From NCBI GenBank assembly GCA_012514865.1, contig JAAYZO010000335.1, forward strand, positions 1-7,328: DNA of 7,328 nucleotides, read 5' to 3'. Source of the stretch: Lentisphaerota bacterium (GTDB lineage: Bacteria > Verrucomicrobiota > Lentisphaeria > Oligosphaerales > JAFGRS01). The notes under the pieces are model-generated. The model did not search any database, was not told where the DNA came from, and saw only the letters and a program-made list of their open reading frames with translations. The number at the start of each line of letters is the position of its first letter. Position 1 is the stretch's first letter. The position numbers were made by a program, and so were the translations under genes. Below, piece by piece: positions 6,488 to 7,328 of the stretch.

Positions 6488-7132
6488 ATGGCTCCCATGG
6501 ACAAGCACCTCTGCACACTGTGTCAGCGTCTGCCCGAACTGCAAGAAGTCGCCGCGGATATTCAGGCGGCGGCGGCGTGCTGTATCGGGTCCTTCCGTTC
6601 TGGCGGGCGGCTGTTCCTCTGCGGCAACGGCGGCAGCTTCAGCGACGCCGAGCACATTGCCGGGGAGTTGATGAAGGGCTTCCTGAAGCGTCGGCCGGTG
6701 GCGTCGGCGGAGCAGTCGTCGTTACGGGCCGTCTGCGGGTCGGATGGCGAGGTCCTGGCCAGGTCGCTGCAGGGCGGCCTGCCGGCGCTGGTGCTGGGCA
6801 GTGAGCGCTCGTTGAGCACGGCCGTGAGCAACGACAACGACCCGGGTCTGATTTTTGCGCAGCCGCTGTATGTCATGGGCCGTCCCGGCGATGTCTTTCT
6901 GGGGATCTCGACCTCGGGCAACGCCCGCAACGTCGCCCTGGCCTGCCAGGTGGCACGCCATCGCGGCCTGCACACGATCGGCCTGACGGGCCGTTCGGGC
7001 GGGCGTCTGCGCGAACTGTGCGAGCACTGCATCGGGGTTCCGGCCGACGAGACCTACCGGGTTCAGGAACTCCATGTGGCGGTGTACCACTGTCTCTGCG
7101 CGATGCTCGAGGCGGCCTTCTTCGACGACTGA
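6488..7132 (+). CDS. GmhA/DiaA-like SIS-domain phosphosugar isomerase (probable phosphoheptose isomerase)
   Basis: A 214-aa SIS-domain protein. GmhA converts sedoheptulose 7-phosphate to D-glycero-D-manno-heptose 7-phosphate, the first step of heptose supply for LPS and other glycans. The phosphate-binding loop CGNGGSFSDAEHIAGEL (45-61) and the second loop ISTSGNARNV (140-149) are clear, then GLTGRSGG (165-172) and YRVQELHVAVYH (190-201). H56, E60, Q193 and H201 align with the zinc-site or catalytic residues of E. coli GmhA (H61, E65, Q172, H180), so it is probably enzymatically active. It is longer than E. coli GmhA (192 aa), with an extra stretch of about 20-25 residues near 72-98. An in-frame TAG at 6482 blocks a longer ATG start. 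ATG 6497 (codon 4) is an alternative, better spaced (10 nt) from AGGG at 6483-6486. A paralogue, DiaA, binds DnaA in E. coli, which is notable given the neighbouring DnaA boxes. Confidence 0.88.
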   Translation: MAPMDKHLCTLCQRLPELQEVAADIQAAAACCIGSFRSGGRLFLCGNGGSFSDAEHIAGELMKGFLKRRPVASAEQSSLRAVCGSDGEVLARSLQGGLPALVLGSERSLSTAVSNDNDPGLIFAQPLYVMGRPGDVFLGISTSGNARNVALACQVARHRGLHTIGLTGRSGGRLRELCEHCIGVPADETYRVQELHVAVYHCLCAMLEAAFFDD

Positions 7133-7200
7133 CCGCGTTGCCGGTGCTGGCGGTGGGGTGGCAGGCGGCTGGCGCCAGACGCGGTCCCGGCGGCGGCGAT

Positions 7201-7220
7201 ACGGCGCCGTGCGGCGTCGT
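7201..7220 (+). terminator. Weak candidate hairpin downstream of the SIS gene
   Basis: ACGGCGCC (7201-7208) can pair with GGCGTCGT (7213-7220) across a GTGC loop, giving 8 bp with one G-U pair. It lies 68 nt after the stop codon and has no T-tract, so it is at best a weak terminator. Confidence 0.25.
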
Positions 7221-7278
7221 CTCAGCGGCGGATGCCAGGCATGGACCGGGCGGCGGGCCGTGGCGGCGCGCCGAGACA

Positions 7279-7307
7279 TTGACATCGTTTTTGGCGGGCG
7301 GTACAAT
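7279..7307 (+). promoter_or_regulatory. Near-consensus sigma70-type promoter pointing out of the window
   Basis: TTGACA (7279-7284, six of six) and TACAAT (7302-7307, five of six) are separated by the optimal 17 bp. The T-run in CGTTTTT just after the -35 stands out against the GC-rich surroundings. Transcription would start near 7313-7316 and run off the right edge; the product is not visible. Confidence 0.75.
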
Positions 7308-7328
7308 AACGGCCGCTGGCGGGCTGAT

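Noticed and set aside
6262..6804. + strand open frame of 180 codons across the DnaA boxes
   Set aside because: It overlaps the SIS gene out of frame and the origin-like region, and its translation shows no domain.
6722..7306. Minus-strand open frame of 194 codons
   Set aside because: Antisense to the conserved SIS gene and Arg/Pro-rich; a GC artefact.

Overview
The window (roughly 70% G+C by eye) is a bacterial chromosomal segment next to a probable replication origin. It holds six protein genes. A tightly packed leftward operon reads, in transcription order, dnaN (sliding clamp), recF, an EamA/DMT-family transporter, an FGGY-family carbohydrate kinase and an MtaB-type tRNA methylthiotransferase. 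The junctions are a 26-nt gap, a 4-nt ATGA overlap, a 6-nt gap and another ATGA overlap, so the five genes are probably co-transcribed and partly translationally coupled. A GmhA-like SIS-domain sugar-phosphate isomerase is transcribed rightward from the other side of the origin-like region.

The 312-bp gap between dnaN and the SIS gene is clearly more A+T-rich than the rest. It contains one perfect DnaA box (TTATCCACA), two one-mismatch boxes and weaker ones, plus a 30-bp A+T-rich tract beside dnaN. This looks like oriC, or at least a DnaA-responsive dnaN control region. dnaA itself is not in the window: the usual dnaA-dnaN-recF order is broken by the SIS gene lying where dnaA would often be.

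The left edge (1-256) has no gene. It carries a 67-bp direct repeat (two copies, period 123 bp), a GGAC-rich short-repeat tract, an 11-bp perfect hairpin between the copies, and a GC-rich hairpin immediately after the mtaB stop that may end the operon. The right edge (7133-7328) has GC-rich dyads after the SIS gene and a near-consensus sigma70-type promoter pointing out of the window.

Organism: high G+C, a GmhA-type heptose isomerase (suggesting heptose-containing surface glycans and a Gram-negative envelope) and canonical sigma70 hexamers. A high-GC Gram-negative, possibly of the PVC superphylum, is a guess; the phylum cannot be fixed from the sequence alone. I see no undescribed defence, mobile or biosynthetic system. 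The most interesting feature is the origin architecture: a GmhA/DiaA-like SIS gene abutting a DnaA-box cluster, and metabolic and tRNA-modification genes appended to the dnaN-recF operon.
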